Source: Hymenobacter sp. PAMC 26628 (GTDB taxonomy: Bacteria; Bacteroidota; Bacteroidia; Cytophagales; Hymenobacteraceae). Taken from it: a stretch of 64,000 bases of DNA. The notes beneath the pieces are model-generated. The model did not search any database, had not been told where the DNA came from, and was given only the letters and a program-made list of their open reading frames with translations. The stretch lies in the NCBI RefSeq assembly GCF_001562275.1, contig NZ_CP014304.1:4278001-4342000 (forward strand), given 5' to 3'. The position numbers and the translations under genes were made by a program. Below, piece by piece: positions 33,660 through 42,400 of this stretch (positions are counted from its first letter, which is position 1; each line of letters opens with the position of its first letter).

Positions 33660-36261
33660 CCGGCGCCGCCAGGGCCCCACCCGGCCGCCGGTAGGCGTTC
33701 CAAAACTCGGGCCGGTACGGCACTTCGGGCATGGCCGCGGGCGGACCGTTGGTTTTGGCGGCGGGCGGCGGCGGGGGCCCCGCATCGGGCAACGGCTTGA
33801 AAAACAGCTCGCTCAGGCTCTGGTAGTAGAACGGCGCTTTGCCCGGCCCGCGGCCCGCACTCTGGGTTTGGCCCACGCTGCGGCGGGCGTAGTAGCGGCC
33901 GTTGGGGCCCCGGGCGTAGTCCACCACGTGGGTGGTGCGGTCGGCGGTGAAGGTTTGGTTAAAGAGGCGGTCCTTCAGGCTTTGGCTGCCCCGGTTCTTG
34001 CGCGCCGCGCCGTTGAAGGCAGCCGTGTCGAGCTGCCACAGCGCCTCGTAGCGCAGCACGGCGTGGTCGCGCTGGCGCACCAGCAGGCGGCCCTGGTACA
34101 CGCCCATCAGGTTGGTGCCGGTGCTGCGGCGGTCGGCCTTCTTGGCGGCGAAGCTCAGCAAATACACCGTTTCGGGGCCCTCGCCGCGCACGCTGTCGAG
34201 CTTGAGCGTGAAGCGCCGCAGGTTACGGGCCACGAACAGCGGCGAAATCCGCACGGCGTCGGCCGACTCAGGGTAAGAATTTTGGACGCTTCCGTACAAC
34301 TCCCAGCCAACCGGGGCCCCGCGCTTCGCCAGCACGTGCTGCTGCTGCACTTGCAAATCGACCAGTGGCCCGCGCATCATAAAGCCGCCCGTGAAGTGCC
34401 GGTAGCCGGCCGGCACCCGCAGCCGGCCCACGGTTTCGGCCTCGTAGCGCAGCGTGTCGAAGTTGCTGATGCGGCGGTGCGCGTACACCTCCGTGGCGTA
34501 GTCCTGCTGCTCGTAGTTGGCCGGGACGTTCTTGATGACGTCCTGCATGATGGCCAACGGGCTGGGCGGCACCGTGGGCACGCGCACCTCGTCGAGGGCG
34601 TAGGCCGATGGCGTCAGCGGCACTGTCAGCTCCTCGTTGCCGCGCGGCGACTGTACCACGGCCGTGGCGTAGCCCAAGCTGCTCACTTGCAGCGGCGTGG
34701 GCCCCGGCAGCGATAAGGCAAAGCGGCCCTGCGCGTTGGCCGTGGTGCCCTTGCCCTGCCCCGGCACCACCACCGACGCGTAGGGCACGCCCGCCCGGCT
34801 GCGCGCGTCGAGTACCTGCCCGCGCACCGTGCGCACCCCCGATACGTCGGGGGCCGCCGCGGCCGCCCGCACCAGGGCCCCACCCCGGCCGGCCGCGGGG
34901 TTCAGCGAGCCGGGTGGCGCGGCGCGGGCCGCCACGGCCGTGGCTGTGGTATCGGCCGCAGCGACCACTGCGGCGGCGGCCCCAGCGGTACTGTCGGGCA
35001 CGGCCGGGTGCGGCGGCGCTACGCTCCGGAAGAATAGGAAGCCGTCCACTACCTCGCTCCAGGGCCCCGCCAATGGCTGGTAATCAAAGGCGTAGGTGGT
35101 GAGCTGCAAGCCGGGCGCGTCGTGCTTCAGGCTGACGAAAGCCAGGGGCCCGTCTTTTTCCAGCAGCTCGGCTTCCAGGGTGCCGGCGGCGGGCGCGGGC
35201 ACGGGCACGCCCTCGGTGCCCACCAGGCCGTGGGTGCCCCCACCGGCCAGGGTGCCCAGCACGTACACCTGGTTGGGCCCCAGGGCAGTTTTCACGGCGC
35301 GGCCCATGGGCTGGTAGGCGCGCAGCTCCTCGCTGCCCAGCACCTCCACGTGGTTGGCGAAGTGCGGCAGGGCCCCCCAGCAAATCACTTTTTCGGCCGG
35401 GTGCTGGCGTAGGTACCACAGCAGGTTATCGGCCATTTGGGCGTCGCGCGGGTTGCTGTCGGCGGCCACGAAGGTGGCAGCGGTTTTGGAACTAGGGTCG
35501 TGGGCGGCGTAGTCGCGGGCCAGGGCCCCCAGGCTGCGCAGGCACTGCTGCCAGAAGGCGGCCTCGGTGCGGCGGCTGGCAGCGGGGGCCCCGGCGGCCT
35601 TGCGCAGCAGCCGGTCGGCCTGGGCCAGCACAGCCTCAAACTCGGCTGGTTTTTGGGTAAGCGGGAAGGCATAGTGCGCGGCCATGTAGTCTACCGCGTC
35701 GCCCAACAACTCGTAATTCACGGCGTCGGCGCCCTTCTCGCTTTCCAGGAAATCCTCCAGGTCGTCGGCCAGGTCGTCGCTGTAGTCGCCGCTCAGCTGC
35801 GGGTCGAAGCCCATTACGCGCAGGCCATCGGGGCCCAGCAGGGCCCCCACGGCCTGGAACTCCTGGGTGCTCGTCCACACCGGGAACACGCTGCTGGCCA
35901 GGTTTTTGGCCACCGACTTACCCGCCGCAATGCCCTGCTGGGCCTTGTGCAGCTCAAAAAAACCGCTCTCCATAGCCAGCGTGGTGAAGCCCATGCGCTG
36001 CTGCAAAAACGCCACGAGCCGCGCCTTAGCCGCCAGCACGTTGCCCTCGCCGTGGGTGGGCTCGCCGAGGAATACCACCCGCGCCCCGCCAATTTCCGCC
36101 CGCAAAAACTCCAGCTCGGCAAACGAGGTGTCAGCTGGGCTTAGGCTGCGCAACGCACGCGCCGGTACCGGCCGGGGCCCCGGTGCGGCCGGAGTTTGGG
36201 CCTGCACCCCGATAGCTCCCAGGTACACGCCCCACAGCAGCAACATTCGAAACCACGCCAT
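33646..36261 (-). CDS. Fusion of an erythromycin-esterase-like domain with a CarboxypepD-regulatory-like domain
   Basis: The product is 871 residues. After a signal peptide comes a domain of the erythromycin esterase (EreA/B) superfamily, about 45-410, with FLGEPTHGEGN (metal/catalytic His-Glu block), LAMESGFFELHK, WTSTQEFQAVGALLGP and HPAEKVICWGALPHFANHV. An Ala/Pro-rich linker leads to a carboxypeptidase-regulatory-like sandwich (VRGQVLDARSRAGVPYASVV) and a C-terminal region similar to that of the 5381-7339 protein (LAIMQDVIKNVPANYEQQDY). Ere-like enzymes hydrolyse ester or lactone bonds; resistance is only one of their roles. The fusion with a surface-type module suggests an exported esterase acting on an envelope substrate. 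The 3' end overlaps the flippase gene. Confidence 0.82.
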   Translation of the reverse strand: MAWFRMLLLWGVYLGAIGVQAQTPAAPGPRPVPARALRSLSPADTSFAELEFLRAEIGGARVVFLGEPTHGEGNVLAAKARLVAFLQQRMGFTTLAMESGFFELHKAQQGIAAGKSVAKNLASSVFPVWTSTQEFQAVGALLGPDGLRVMGFDPQLSGDYSDDLADDLEDFLESEKGADAVNYELLGDAVDYMAAHYAFPLTQKPAEFEAVLAQADRLLRKAAGAPAASRRTEAAFWQQCLRSLGALARDYAAHDPSSKTAATFVAADSNPRDAQMADNLLWYLRQHPAEKVICWGALPHFANHVEVLGSEELRAYQPMGRAVKTALGPNQVYVLGTLAGGGTHGLVGTEGVPVPAPAAGTLEAELLEKDGPLAFVSLKHDAPGLQLTTYAFDYQPLAGPWSEVVDGFLFFRSVAPPHPAVPDSTAGAAAAVVAAADTTATAVAARAAPPGSLNPAAGRGGALVRAAAAAPDVSGVRTVRGQVLDARSRAGVPYASVVVPGQGKGTTANAQGRFALSLPGPTPLQVSSLGYATAVVQSPRGNEELTVPLTPSAYALDEVRVPTVPPSPLAIMQDVIKNVPANYEQQDYATEVYAHRRISNFDTLRYEAETVGRLRVPAGYRHFTGGFMMRGPLVDLQVQQQHVLAKRGAPVGWELYGSVQNSYPESADAVRISPLFVARNLRRFTLKLDSVRGEGPETVYLLSFAAKKADRRSTGTNLMGVYQGRLLVRQRDHAVLRYEALWQLDTAAFNGAARKNRGSQSLKDRLFNQTFTADRTTHVVDYARGPNGRYYARRSVGQTQSAGRGPGKAPFYYQSLSELFFKPLPDAGPPPPPAAKTNGPPAAMPEVPYRPEFWNAYRRPGGALAAPATRP

Positions 36262-36346
36262 TTTTTAAGCAAAAAGAAAATTTAAACCAAGCAAAATACC
36301 AAACGCAAAGAACCGCCTTCTGCGTGTTCGCTGCACCAGACCGGCT

Positions 36347-36381
36347 ACAAAAAAGCCCCGCGCCAGAATCGGCGCGGGGCT
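36347..36381 (-). terminator. Rho-independent terminator of the lipoprotein gene
   Basis: AGCCCCGCGCC at 36354-36364 pairs with 36371-36381, loop AGAATC, followed on the minus strand by six T residues (36354-36349). A textbook intrinsic terminator 24 bases past the lipoprotein stop. Confidence 0.9.
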
Positions 36382-36404
36382 CTTGTAGCGTTGTGGAAAC
36401 GGCA

Positions 36405-36824
36405 TTATTCTTTTTCCAACATCAGCTTAGCACCGCTGGTGCCCACCAAGGTCAGCTTGTCGTCGGTGAGCGTTTCCACCGTAAACTGGTTGCCAGCAGT
36501 GGCACCTTGAGGCGTCATCGTGACGGTCTTGCCGGCTTGGTCGAAGGTGTACTTGCCCGAAATGGATTCGGTGGGGCTCGTCATGGTGTAATTGCCGTTG
36601 GCGAAAATGCGCAGCTCCTCCTGCTTCTGGGCATCGGTCTGCTTCACTTTGTCGCCGGCGGCGCTGGTTTCTTTGGCAGTTTTCCACACCTTGCTGTCGG
36701 TGCCGTAGAGCATGTTCACGGCTTCTACTTTGCCTTTGTCGTTGCCACAGGCCACCACAAACAGGGAGAGCAACAGGGCGAAGCTGGCCAGGAAAGAACG
36801 GGCAACCAATTGGAAGTTTTTCAT
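36405..36824 (-). CDS. Small lipoprotein of unknown function
   Basis: The product is 139 residues. The start MKNFQLVARSFLASFALLLS leads to a lipobox with the Cys in VVACGN, so it is probably a lipoprotein. The mature part is beta-rich (NGNYTMTSPTESISGKYTFD, GKTVTMTPQGATAG), similar in pattern to lipocalin-like domains, but no family was recognised. A TTG ... TACCTTG promoter-like pair on the minus strand lies at 36890-36896, about 66 bases upstream of the start. It is a single-gene unit. Confidence 0.72.
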   Translation of the reverse strand: MKNFQLVARSFLASFALLLSLFVVACGNDKGKVEAVNMLYGTDSKVWKTAKETSAAGDKVKQTDAQKQEELRIFANGNYTMTSPTESISGKYTFDQAGKTVTMTPQGATAGNQFTVETLTDDKLTLVGTSGAKLMLEKE

Positions 36825-37024
36825 GAAAGGTGCGGAAGTAATGATGGGGAGGGTGAGGTGCCGGCCCGTGCCGACCGCCCTGCTTACGGCAAGGTAATTA
36901 AATAGTTTATTCGGCAACCCCTATGCTTAGCGGTGCGTAAAACCCGCTCAGTTGTTGCCAGTACTTCCCTGGAGGGACCCCGGCAATGTCCTACCCGTTT
37001 TCACCTAACCCCCACCCCCACGCC

Positions 37025-37291
37025 ATGGGCCTGATGGATTTCCTGAACACCGAAGGCGAAAAGAAGCCTGTCGATGCCCCCCAGCCCACCGCTGGGGCCG
37101 ACGCCCTCTTTGGTAATGCCGATGCCAACACCTATACGGTGGCAAGCGGCGATTCCCTTTCGAAGATTGCTAAAAACCACTACGGTGACGGCACCAAGTG
37201 GCACCAGATATACGAGGCCAACAAAGACCTCATCGGCAACGACCCTGACCTCATCGAAGTAGGCCAGGTGTTGACCCTACCTAGTCTCTAG
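37025..37291 (+). CDS. Small LysM-domain protein
   Basis: The product is 88 residues from MGLMDFLNTEGEKK. One LysM domain (YTVASGDSLSKIAKNHYGDG...LIEVGQVLTLP) occupies the C-terminal half and binds peptidoglycan N-acetylglucosamine. No signal peptide is present, like the YgaU group of small LysM proteins. An in-frame ATG at 36986 would add 13 residues; the shorter form matches the family start. A terminator follows at 37317-37348. Confidence 0.85.
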   Translation: MGLMDFLNTEGEKKPVDAPQPTAGADALFGNADANTYTVASGDSLSKIAKNHYGDGTKWHQIYEANKDLIGNDPDLIEVGQVLTLPSL

Positions 37292-37316
37292 GTACTTTTT
37301 TGCAGAAAAAAGGCAG

Positions 37317-37348
37317 AAAAAGCCCGGGCCCCTGGCGCGGGCTTTTTT
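37317..37348 (+). terminator. Intrinsic terminator after the LysM gene
   Basis: AGCCCG at 37321-37326 pairs with CGGGCT at 37338-37343, flanked by A and T runs. It ends the LysM unit before the sulfur locus promoter. Confidence 0.8.
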
Positions 37349-37379
37349 GGGCCCATCGGCGAAAAAATTGGGGCGCCGC

Positions 37380-37411
37380 TTGCGGAAGCAAATTTTTCGC
37401 TTCTATATTTG
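37380..37411 (+). promoter_or_regulatory. Promoter of the sulfur locus (TTG-N21-TATATTTG)
   Basis: A TTG at 37380-37382 and TATATTTG at 37404-37411 are separated by 21 bases, an exact Bacteroidota -33/-7 promoter. Transcription would start near 37418, leaving room for the riboswitch, the leader peptide and then metY. Confidence 0.7.
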
Positions 37412-37460
37412 CCATTACCAACCCGGTACGCTCCCCCTCGCGGCGGTGCAGCGTTTCATT

Positions 37461-37540
37461 TTATACAGAAGCGGCGAGAGATTAGGCTCTACGACCCGCT
37501 GGCAACCTTCGACCGCGCGAAAGGTGCCACTTCCTACCCC
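37461..37540 (+). promoter_or_regulatory. SAM-I (S-box)-like riboswitch upstream of metY
   Basis: The strand carries the S-box core in order: AGAAGCGGCGAGAGA (P2 and kink-turn side), GCTCTACGACCCGC (kink-turn partner and P2 closing), GGCAACC, a CCTTCG/CGAAAGG stem, and GGTGCCACTTCC (P4 region). The consensus SAM-I class has AGA-GGYGGAGGGA...GCCC-TGA-CCCGGCAACC...GGTGCCAA-TCC. The outer P1 pairing is weak by eye. It sits between an exact promoter and methionine genes, the expected place. High SAM would turn the locus off (inference). Confidence 0.78.
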
Positions 37541-37579
37541 TCGGCCCCTGGCCGTTGCGGGAAATATAACCGGAGTGCC

Positions 37580-37702
37580 ATGAACAACCCCCCCGTTTCC
37601 CATTCGACCCTCCCTGCCCAGCCGGCCTTGCCGGTGCTGGGCTTTTTGGCGTTGGCCGGCCGCATGCGAATGTGCTGTTGGGGCCCGTGTTGTTGCGGTT
37701 AG
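37580..37702 (+). CDS. Cysteine-rich leader peptide (40 residues) before metY
   Basis: A 40-codon frame starts at an ATG preceded by CCGGAG and ends in TAG. Its last residues are RMRMCCWGPCCCG: five Cys in eight positions (residues 32, 33, 37-39) right before the stop. Cysteine-run leader peptides of this kind act as cysteine-responsive attenuators in actinobacteria; ribosome stalling at the Cys codons changes the downstream RNA fold. Here it lies between a SAM-type riboswitch and metY. A shorter version starting at the ATG at 37664 would keep all Cys codons. Role is inferred from position and composition. Confidence 0.6.
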   Translation: MNNPPVSHSTLPAQPALPVLGFLALAGRMRMCCWGPCCCG

Positions 37703-37912
37703 GCTGATGCTGCGGGCACTGCCCGCCCCCTCTTACCACTGGTTTTTTGGGTAGCGGCCAGCTGGGCCGCACCGGGCCACTGGGCACCTTGGGGCCCCCT
37801 TTCACCTCAACCACACGGGCTTTATTGCTTGCCGGCGCGGCCCAGGTCCCCGGTTTTGACCAGCCTCCCCTCTCTCCCTTAGATTTTTTACGGTTTTCAA
37901 CCCTCCCCTTTT
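37703..37912 (+). other. Leader region between Cys-rich peptide and metY with candidate attenuator stems
   Basis: Immediately after the leader stop, GCGGGCA (37712-37718) can pair with TGCCCGC (37720-37726). Further on, GCGGCC (37754-37759) pairs with GGCCGC (37765-37770). T-rich runs follow at 37742-37748 and near 37885-37890. These could be the alternative stems of an attenuator controlled by stalling on the leader peptide, but no single terminator is convincing by eye. Confidence 0.4.
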
Positions 37913-39295
37913 ATGTCCGCTCCCCTGCATTTCGAAACCCTCCAACTCCACGCTGGCCAGGTGCCCGACCCCACCACCGGCTCGCGTGCCGTGCCCATTC
38001 ACCAAACCACGAGCTACGTGTTCAAAAGCGCGGAGCACGGCGCTAATCTATTTGCCCTGAAGGAGTTCGGCAACATCTACACCCGCCTGATGAACCCCAC
38101 CACCGACGTATTCGAGCAGCGCATTGCGGCCCTCGAAGGCGGCGTGGCGGCCGTGGCCGTGGGCTCGGGCCAGGCGGCGCAGTTCATCGCGCTCAACAAC
38201 ATCCTCAAGCAGGGCGACAACCTGGTGGCCAGCTCGTACCTCTACGGCGGCACTTATAACCAGTTTAAGGTGGCCTTCAAGCGGTTGGGCATCGAGGCCC
38301 GCTTCGTGGACGGCGACGACGCCGACGGCTTTGAGAAGCTGATTGACGAGAACACCAAGGCCCTGTACGTGGAAACGATTGGCAACCCCAGCTTCAGCGT
38401 GCCGGATTTTGAGCGCATTGCGGCCGTGGCCCACAAGCACGACATTCCGCTGGTGGTCGACAACACGTTTGGCGCGGGCGGCTACCTGTTCCAGCCCCTC
38501 AAGCACGGCGCCAGCATCGTGGTGGAGTCGGCCACGAAGTGGATCGGCGGCCACGGCACCAGCGTGGGCGGCGTGATTGTGGACGGCGGCACCTACGACT
38601 TCGGCAACGGCAAGTACCCGCAGTTCACCGAGCCCAGCGAAGGCTACCACGGCCTGGTTTTCAACGACGTGTTCGGCAAAAACGGGCCGTTCGGCAACAT
38701 TGCTTTCGCCATCCGGGCCCGGGTGGAAGGCCTGCGCGACTTCGGTCCCGCCATCAGCCCGTTCAACTCGTTCCTGCTGCTGCAAGGCCTCGAAACCCTG
38801 AGCCTGCGCGTGGAGCGCACCGTGGAAAACGCCCTGAAAGTGGCCCAGTGGCTGGAACAGCAGCCCGAAGTAGCTAACGTGAACTACCCCGGCCTGGCCA
38901 GCAGCCCCCACCACGCCAACGCGGCCAAGTACCTCAAGCGCGGCTTCGGCGGCGTGCTCTCCTTCACGCTGCACGGCACCAAGGAAACAGCCGTGGCCCT
39001 GATTGACAACCTCAAGCTGATCAGCCACTTGGCCAACGTGGGCGACGCTAAAACGCTGATCATCCAGCCCTCGGCCACCACGCACCAGCAGCTGAGCGAG
39101 CAGGAGCAGCTGGTGGCCGGCGTGACGCCCACGCTGTTGCGCCTGTCGGTCGGCATCGAGCACATCGACGACATCACCGCCGACCTGGCCCAGGCCCTGG
39201 CCGCCGCCACCCAGGCCACGCCGAAGGGCGAGACACACACCGACGAATCCATTCCCGAGCCCGCGGCGCAGCACGCGCAGCCGCTAGAGGTATAA
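37913..39295 (+). CDS. metY: O-acetylhomoserine sulfhydrylase / aminocarboxypropyltransferase
   Basis: The product is 460 residues of the Cys/Met-metabolism PLP family. It makes homocysteine from O-acetylhomoserine and sulfide. LQLHAGQVPDPTTGSRAVPI and QTTSYVFKSAEHG open the protein, and PLP binds Lys209 in ESATKWIGGHG; VVDNTFGAGGYLFQP precedes it. A polar tail of about 25 residues after the family end is extra. It is the first structural gene after a riboswitch and Cys-rich leader, and metX follows, so the two enzymes give direct sulfhydrylation of homoserine. Confidence 0.93.
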   Translation: MSAPLHFETLQLHAGQVPDPTTGSRAVPIHQTTSYVFKSAEHGANLFALKEFGNIYTRLMNPTTDVFEQRIAALEGGVAAVAVGSGQAAQFIALNNILKQGDNLVASSYLYGGTYNQFKVAFKRLGIEARFVDGDDADGFEKLIDENTKALYVETIGNPSFSVPDFERIAAVAHKHDIPLVVDNTFGAGGYLFQPLKHGASIVVESATKWIGGHGTSVGGVIVDGGTYDFGNGKYPQFTEPSEGYHGLVFNDVFGKNGPFGNIAFAIRARVEGLRDFGPAISPFNSFLLLQGLETLSLRVERTVENALKVAQWLEQQPEVANVNYPGLASSPHHANAAKYLKRGFGGVLSFTLHGTKETAVALIDNLKLISHLANVGDAKTLIIQPSATTHQQLSEQEQLVAGVTPTLLRLSVGIEHIDDITADLAQALAAATQATPKGETHTDESIPEPAAQHAQPLEV

Positions 39296-39392
39296 CCCCC
39301 CCCTGCCGGCGCGCAACGTACCTGAAGCTCAGGGCCCCGGCGGCAGTCGCCGGGGCCCTGGGTTTTAGCGTTAGACAGCTTCCGACTCATTC

Positions 39393-40430
39393 ATGGCCAT
39401 GCCCGAACACATTTTTCAACTGCCCGACCCGTTTCCGCTGGAGAGCGGTGCAGTGCTTTCAGGGGCCCACGTGGCGTACCGCACCTGGGGCCAGCTGAAC
39501 GCGGCCCGCGACAATGCGGTGTGGGTGTGCCACGCCCTGACGGCCAACGCCGACGTGCTGGACTGGTGGCCGGGCTTGTTTGGGCCGGGCTGCTTTTTCG
39601 ACCCGGCCGACTGGTTCATCGTGTGCGCCAACGTGTTGGGCTCGTGCTACGGCAGCACCAGCCCACTTAGCCCCGACCCGGTTACCGGCCGGCCACGCTA
39701 CCAGGCGTTTCCGCTGCTCACCATCCGCGACCTGGCGGGGGCCCACGAAGCCCTGCGCCAGGAGCTGGGCCTGGACCGCATCCACACCCTGATTGGCGGT
39801 TCGCTGGGCGGGCAGCAGGCCCTGGAGTGGGCGGTGATGCAACCTGAAGTATTTAACCACTTGGTGGTTATTGCCACTAATGCCCGCCACTCGGCCTGGG
39901 GCATCGCCTTTAACGAAGCCCAGCGGCTGGCCATCGAGGCCGACCCCACCTACCACGCCAACGAGCCCGGCGGCGGCGACGAGGGCCTGCGGGCCGCCCG
40001 CGCCATTGCCCTGCTCAGCTACCGCGGCTACGAAGCCTACGCCGCCACCCAAACCGAAGCCGACGACGACCCGCGCCTGCGCGACTACCGCGCCAGCACG
40101 TACCAGCGCTACCAGGGCGACAAGCTCGTGGCCCGCTTCGACGCCTATAGCTACGTGGCCCTGAGCCGGGCCATGGACACCCACCACTTGGGCCGCCACC
40201 GCGGCGGCGTACCGGCGGCGCTGGCCGAGGTGCGGGCGCGCACGCTGGTGCTGGGCATCACGTCCGACGTGCTGTTTCCCGTCAGCGAGCAGCGGGAATT
40301 GGCCGAGGGCATTGCCGGGGCCCTGTACACCGAGCTGGATTCGGGCTTCGGGCACGACGGCTTTTTGCTGGAAACCGTGCAAATCGCCCAGCAGCTGGAA
40401 CGGTTCTACGCGCCGGCCCTCGCGCAGTAG
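39393..40430 (+). CDS. metX: Homoserine O-acetyltransferase
   Basis: The product is 345 residues with the alpha/beta fold of homoserine transacetylases. The nucleophile Ser137 lies in IGGSLGGQQALEW, the Asp in ITSDVLFP and the His in FGHDGFLLE. It acetylates homoserine from acetyl-CoA, supplying metY. Other family landmarks are WVCHALTANADVLDWWPGL and NVLGSCYGSTSPLSP. The ATG at 39393 is followed by another at 39399; either could be used. It is the second gene of the sulfur operon. Confidence 0.92.
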   Translation: MAMPEHIFQLPDPFPLESGAVLSGAHVAYRTWGQLNAARDNAVWVCHALTANADVLDWWPGLFGPGCFFDPADWFIVCANVLGSCYGSTSPLSPDPVTGRPRYQAFPLLTIRDLAGAHEALRQELGLDRIHTLIGGSLGGQQALEWAVMQPEVFNHLVVIATNARHSAWGIAFNEAQRLAIEADPTYHANEPGGGDEGLRAARAIALLSYRGYEAYAATQTEADDDPRLRDYRASTYQRYQGDKLVARFDAYSYVALSRAMDTHHLGRHRGGVPAALAEVRARTLVLGITSDVLFPVSEQRELAEGIAGALYTELDSGFGHDGFLLETVQIAQQLERFYAPALAQ

Positions 40431-40473
40431 GCGCCGGGGCCCCAGGCCCATCAACCCCCTTATTCTCTTGAAC

Positions 40474-41505
40474 ATGACCTTTCCTTTCTTATCGGCCCTT
40501 CGCGGGCCGCGGGCCCTTTTGTGCGGTGCGCTGGCTTTGGCTGGGTTGCTAACCAGCTGTGGCAGCGGCAGTAACGCCGCGGGTGCCATTGCCGCGCCCG
40601 AAACCGTACGCCTCGACTACGCCTACTACAACCCGCTCAGCCTGGTGCTGAAGCGGCAGGGTTGGTTGGAAAAAGACCTGGCCAAGCAGAACATTAAGGT
40701 GGAGTGGGTGCTGAGCCAGGGCAGCAACAAGGCCCTGGAATTCCTCAACGGCAGCAGCCTCGATTTTGGCTCGACGGCCGGGGCGGCGGCGCTGGTGGCC
40801 CGCGCCAACGGCAACCCGCTTAAGGCCGTGTACATCTACTCGAAACCCGAGTGGACAGCGCTAGTGGTGGGCCCCAAATCGACCATTACGACCGTGGCGG
40901 GCCTCAAGGGCAAGCGCGTGGCCGCTACTAAGGGCACCGACCCGTACATCTTTCTGCTGCGCGCCCTCGACCAAGCCGGGATGAGCGAGAAAGATATTGA
41001 GCTGATTCCGCTGCAGCATCCCGACGGCCGCGCTGCCCTCGAAAAAGGCGACGTGGACGCCTGGGCCGGCCTCGACCCGCACATGGCCAAGGCCGAGCTG
41101 GAGTCGGGCGCGAAGCTCCTTTACCGCAACCCCGACTTCAATAGCTACGGCGTGCTGAACGTCCGCGAAGCCTTTGCCAAGGACCACCCGGCCCTGGTGA
41201 GCGCCGTGCTGCGCGCCTACGAGCAAGCGCGCGCCTGGGCCCGCCAGCACCCCGCCGAGCTCCAGCAAACCCTCGCCGACGCGGCCAAGCTGAGCCCGGC
41301 CGTAGCCGCTAAGCAACTGGCCCGCACCGACTTTGCCGTCAACAGCTTTGGGGCCCCGCAGCTGGCCACCATTGCGGCGGCCGGCGACGTGCTCAAGAAA
41401 ACTGGCACCATCGAAGCCGGCGTGGACGTGGCCCAAACCCTGAAGGCGCTGATTGATCCGCAATTCGTGAACAAGCTGCCCGCCGCGCCCGTGGCGGTTC
41501 GCTAG
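40474..41505 (+). CDS. SsuA/TauA-type ABC transporter substrate-binding lipoprotein
   Basis: The product is 343 residues with a lipoprotein signal (ALALAGLLTSC). It is a type 2 periplasmic binding protein of the sulfonate/nitrate group: ETVRLDYAYYNPLSLVLKRQ, LEFLNGSSLDFGSTAGAAAL and TVAGLKGKRVAATKGTDPYI. Together with the permease and ATPase downstream and the metYX genes upstream it probably imports alkanesulfonates or another sulfur source. The ATG at 40474 starts the signal peptide. Substrate is inferred from context. Confidence 0.85.
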   Translation: MTFPFLSALRGPRALLCGALALAGLLTSCGSGSNAAGAIAAPETVRLDYAYYNPLSLVLKRQGWLEKDLAKQNIKVEWVLSQGSNKALEFLNGSSLDFGSTAGAAALVARANGNPLKAVYIYSKPEWTALVVGPKSTITTVAGLKGKRVAATKGTDPYIFLLRALDQAGMSEKDIELIPLQHPDGRAALEKGDVDAWAGLDPHMAKAELESGAKLLYRNPDFNSYGVLNVREAFAKDHPALVSAVLRAYEQARAWARQHPAELQQTLADAAKLSPAVAAKQLARTDFAVNSFGAPQLATIAAAGDVLKKTGTIEAGVDVAQTLKALIDPQFVNKLPAAPVAVR

Positions 41506-41557
41506 GGCCCCGGGGCCCCACGCCGGGCCCAGGCTGGCTCCCATTTTCTCTTTCTCC

Positions 41558-42400
41558 ATGTCCAACTCCACCCTCGTTTTAGCCCCGCCCGTTCGCATAG
41601 CGGCCCGGCCACCGGCTTCCCCGCGCGCGCCGCGGCGCTGGCAGTGGCCGCTGGGCGCCGCGCTGCCGCTGGCCCTGCTGGCGCTGTGGGAAGTGCTGGC
41701 CCGCACCGGGGCCCTGCCGCCTAACCTGCTGCCCGCACCGTCCAAAGTACTGGGCACCATTGCCGAGCTGGCCCGCACCGGCGAGCTGTGGCCGCACCTG
41801 GGCCTCACGCTGGCGCGGGTGGGGGCGGGCTTCGCGCTGGGCAGCCTGGCGGCCACGGCGCTGGGGGCCCTCACGGGCTACGCGCCGCTGGCCCGCCGCC
41901 TGCTCGACCCGCTGCTGCAAGGCGTGCGCAACATCCCGTCGCTGGCCTGGGTGCCGCTGTTCATCCTCTGGATGGGCATTTACGAAACCTCGAAAGTGGT
42001 GCTGATTGCCGTGGGCGTGTTTTTCCCGGTGTATTTGGGGCTGATGAGCGGCGTGCAGGGCGTAGACCGCAAGCTGGTGGAAGTGGGCCGCATGTACCGC
42101 CTCTCGGGGCTGGCGCTGGTGCGGCGGGTGTTTCTGCCGGCCACGCTGCCGGCCTACCTGGTGGGCCTGCGCAACGGCCTCGGCCTGGGCTGGATGTTCG
42201 TGGTGGCCGCCGAAATCATGGGGGCCAACAAGGGCCTGGGCTTCCTGCTGGTGGACGGCCAGATGACCGGCCGGCCCCAAACCATCCTGGCTGCCATCCT
42301 ACTCTTCGCCATTCTGGGCCGCACCACCGATGCCGGCTTGGCCTGGCTCAGCCACCGCCTGCTACGCTGGCAAGACACGCACGGCAGTGAACAAATGTGA
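41558..42400 (+). CDS. SsuC/TauC-type ABC transporter permease
   Basis: The product is 280 residues with about six transmembrane segments. The cytoplasmic loop seen in importer permeases is present (LMSGVQGVDRKLVEVGRMYR, followed by VFLPATLPAYLVGLRNGLGL), the EAA-type contact with the ATPase. It follows the binding protein by 52 bases. Between it and the ATPase gene there are 140 bases with an imperfect palindrome. Confidence 0.88.
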   Translation: MSNSTLVLAPPVRIAARPPASPRAPRRWQWPLGAALPLALLALWEVLARTGALPPNLLPAPSKVLGTIAELARTGELWPHLGLTLARVGAGFALGSLAATALGALTGYAPLARRLLDPLLQGVRNIPSLAWVPLFILWMGIYETSKVVLIAVGVFFPVYLGLMSGVQGVDRKLVEVGRMYRLSGLALVRRVFLPATLPAYLVGLRNGLGLGWMFVVAAEIMGANKGLGFLLVDGQMTGRPQTILAAILLFAILGRTTDAGLAWLSHRLLRWQDTHGSEQM

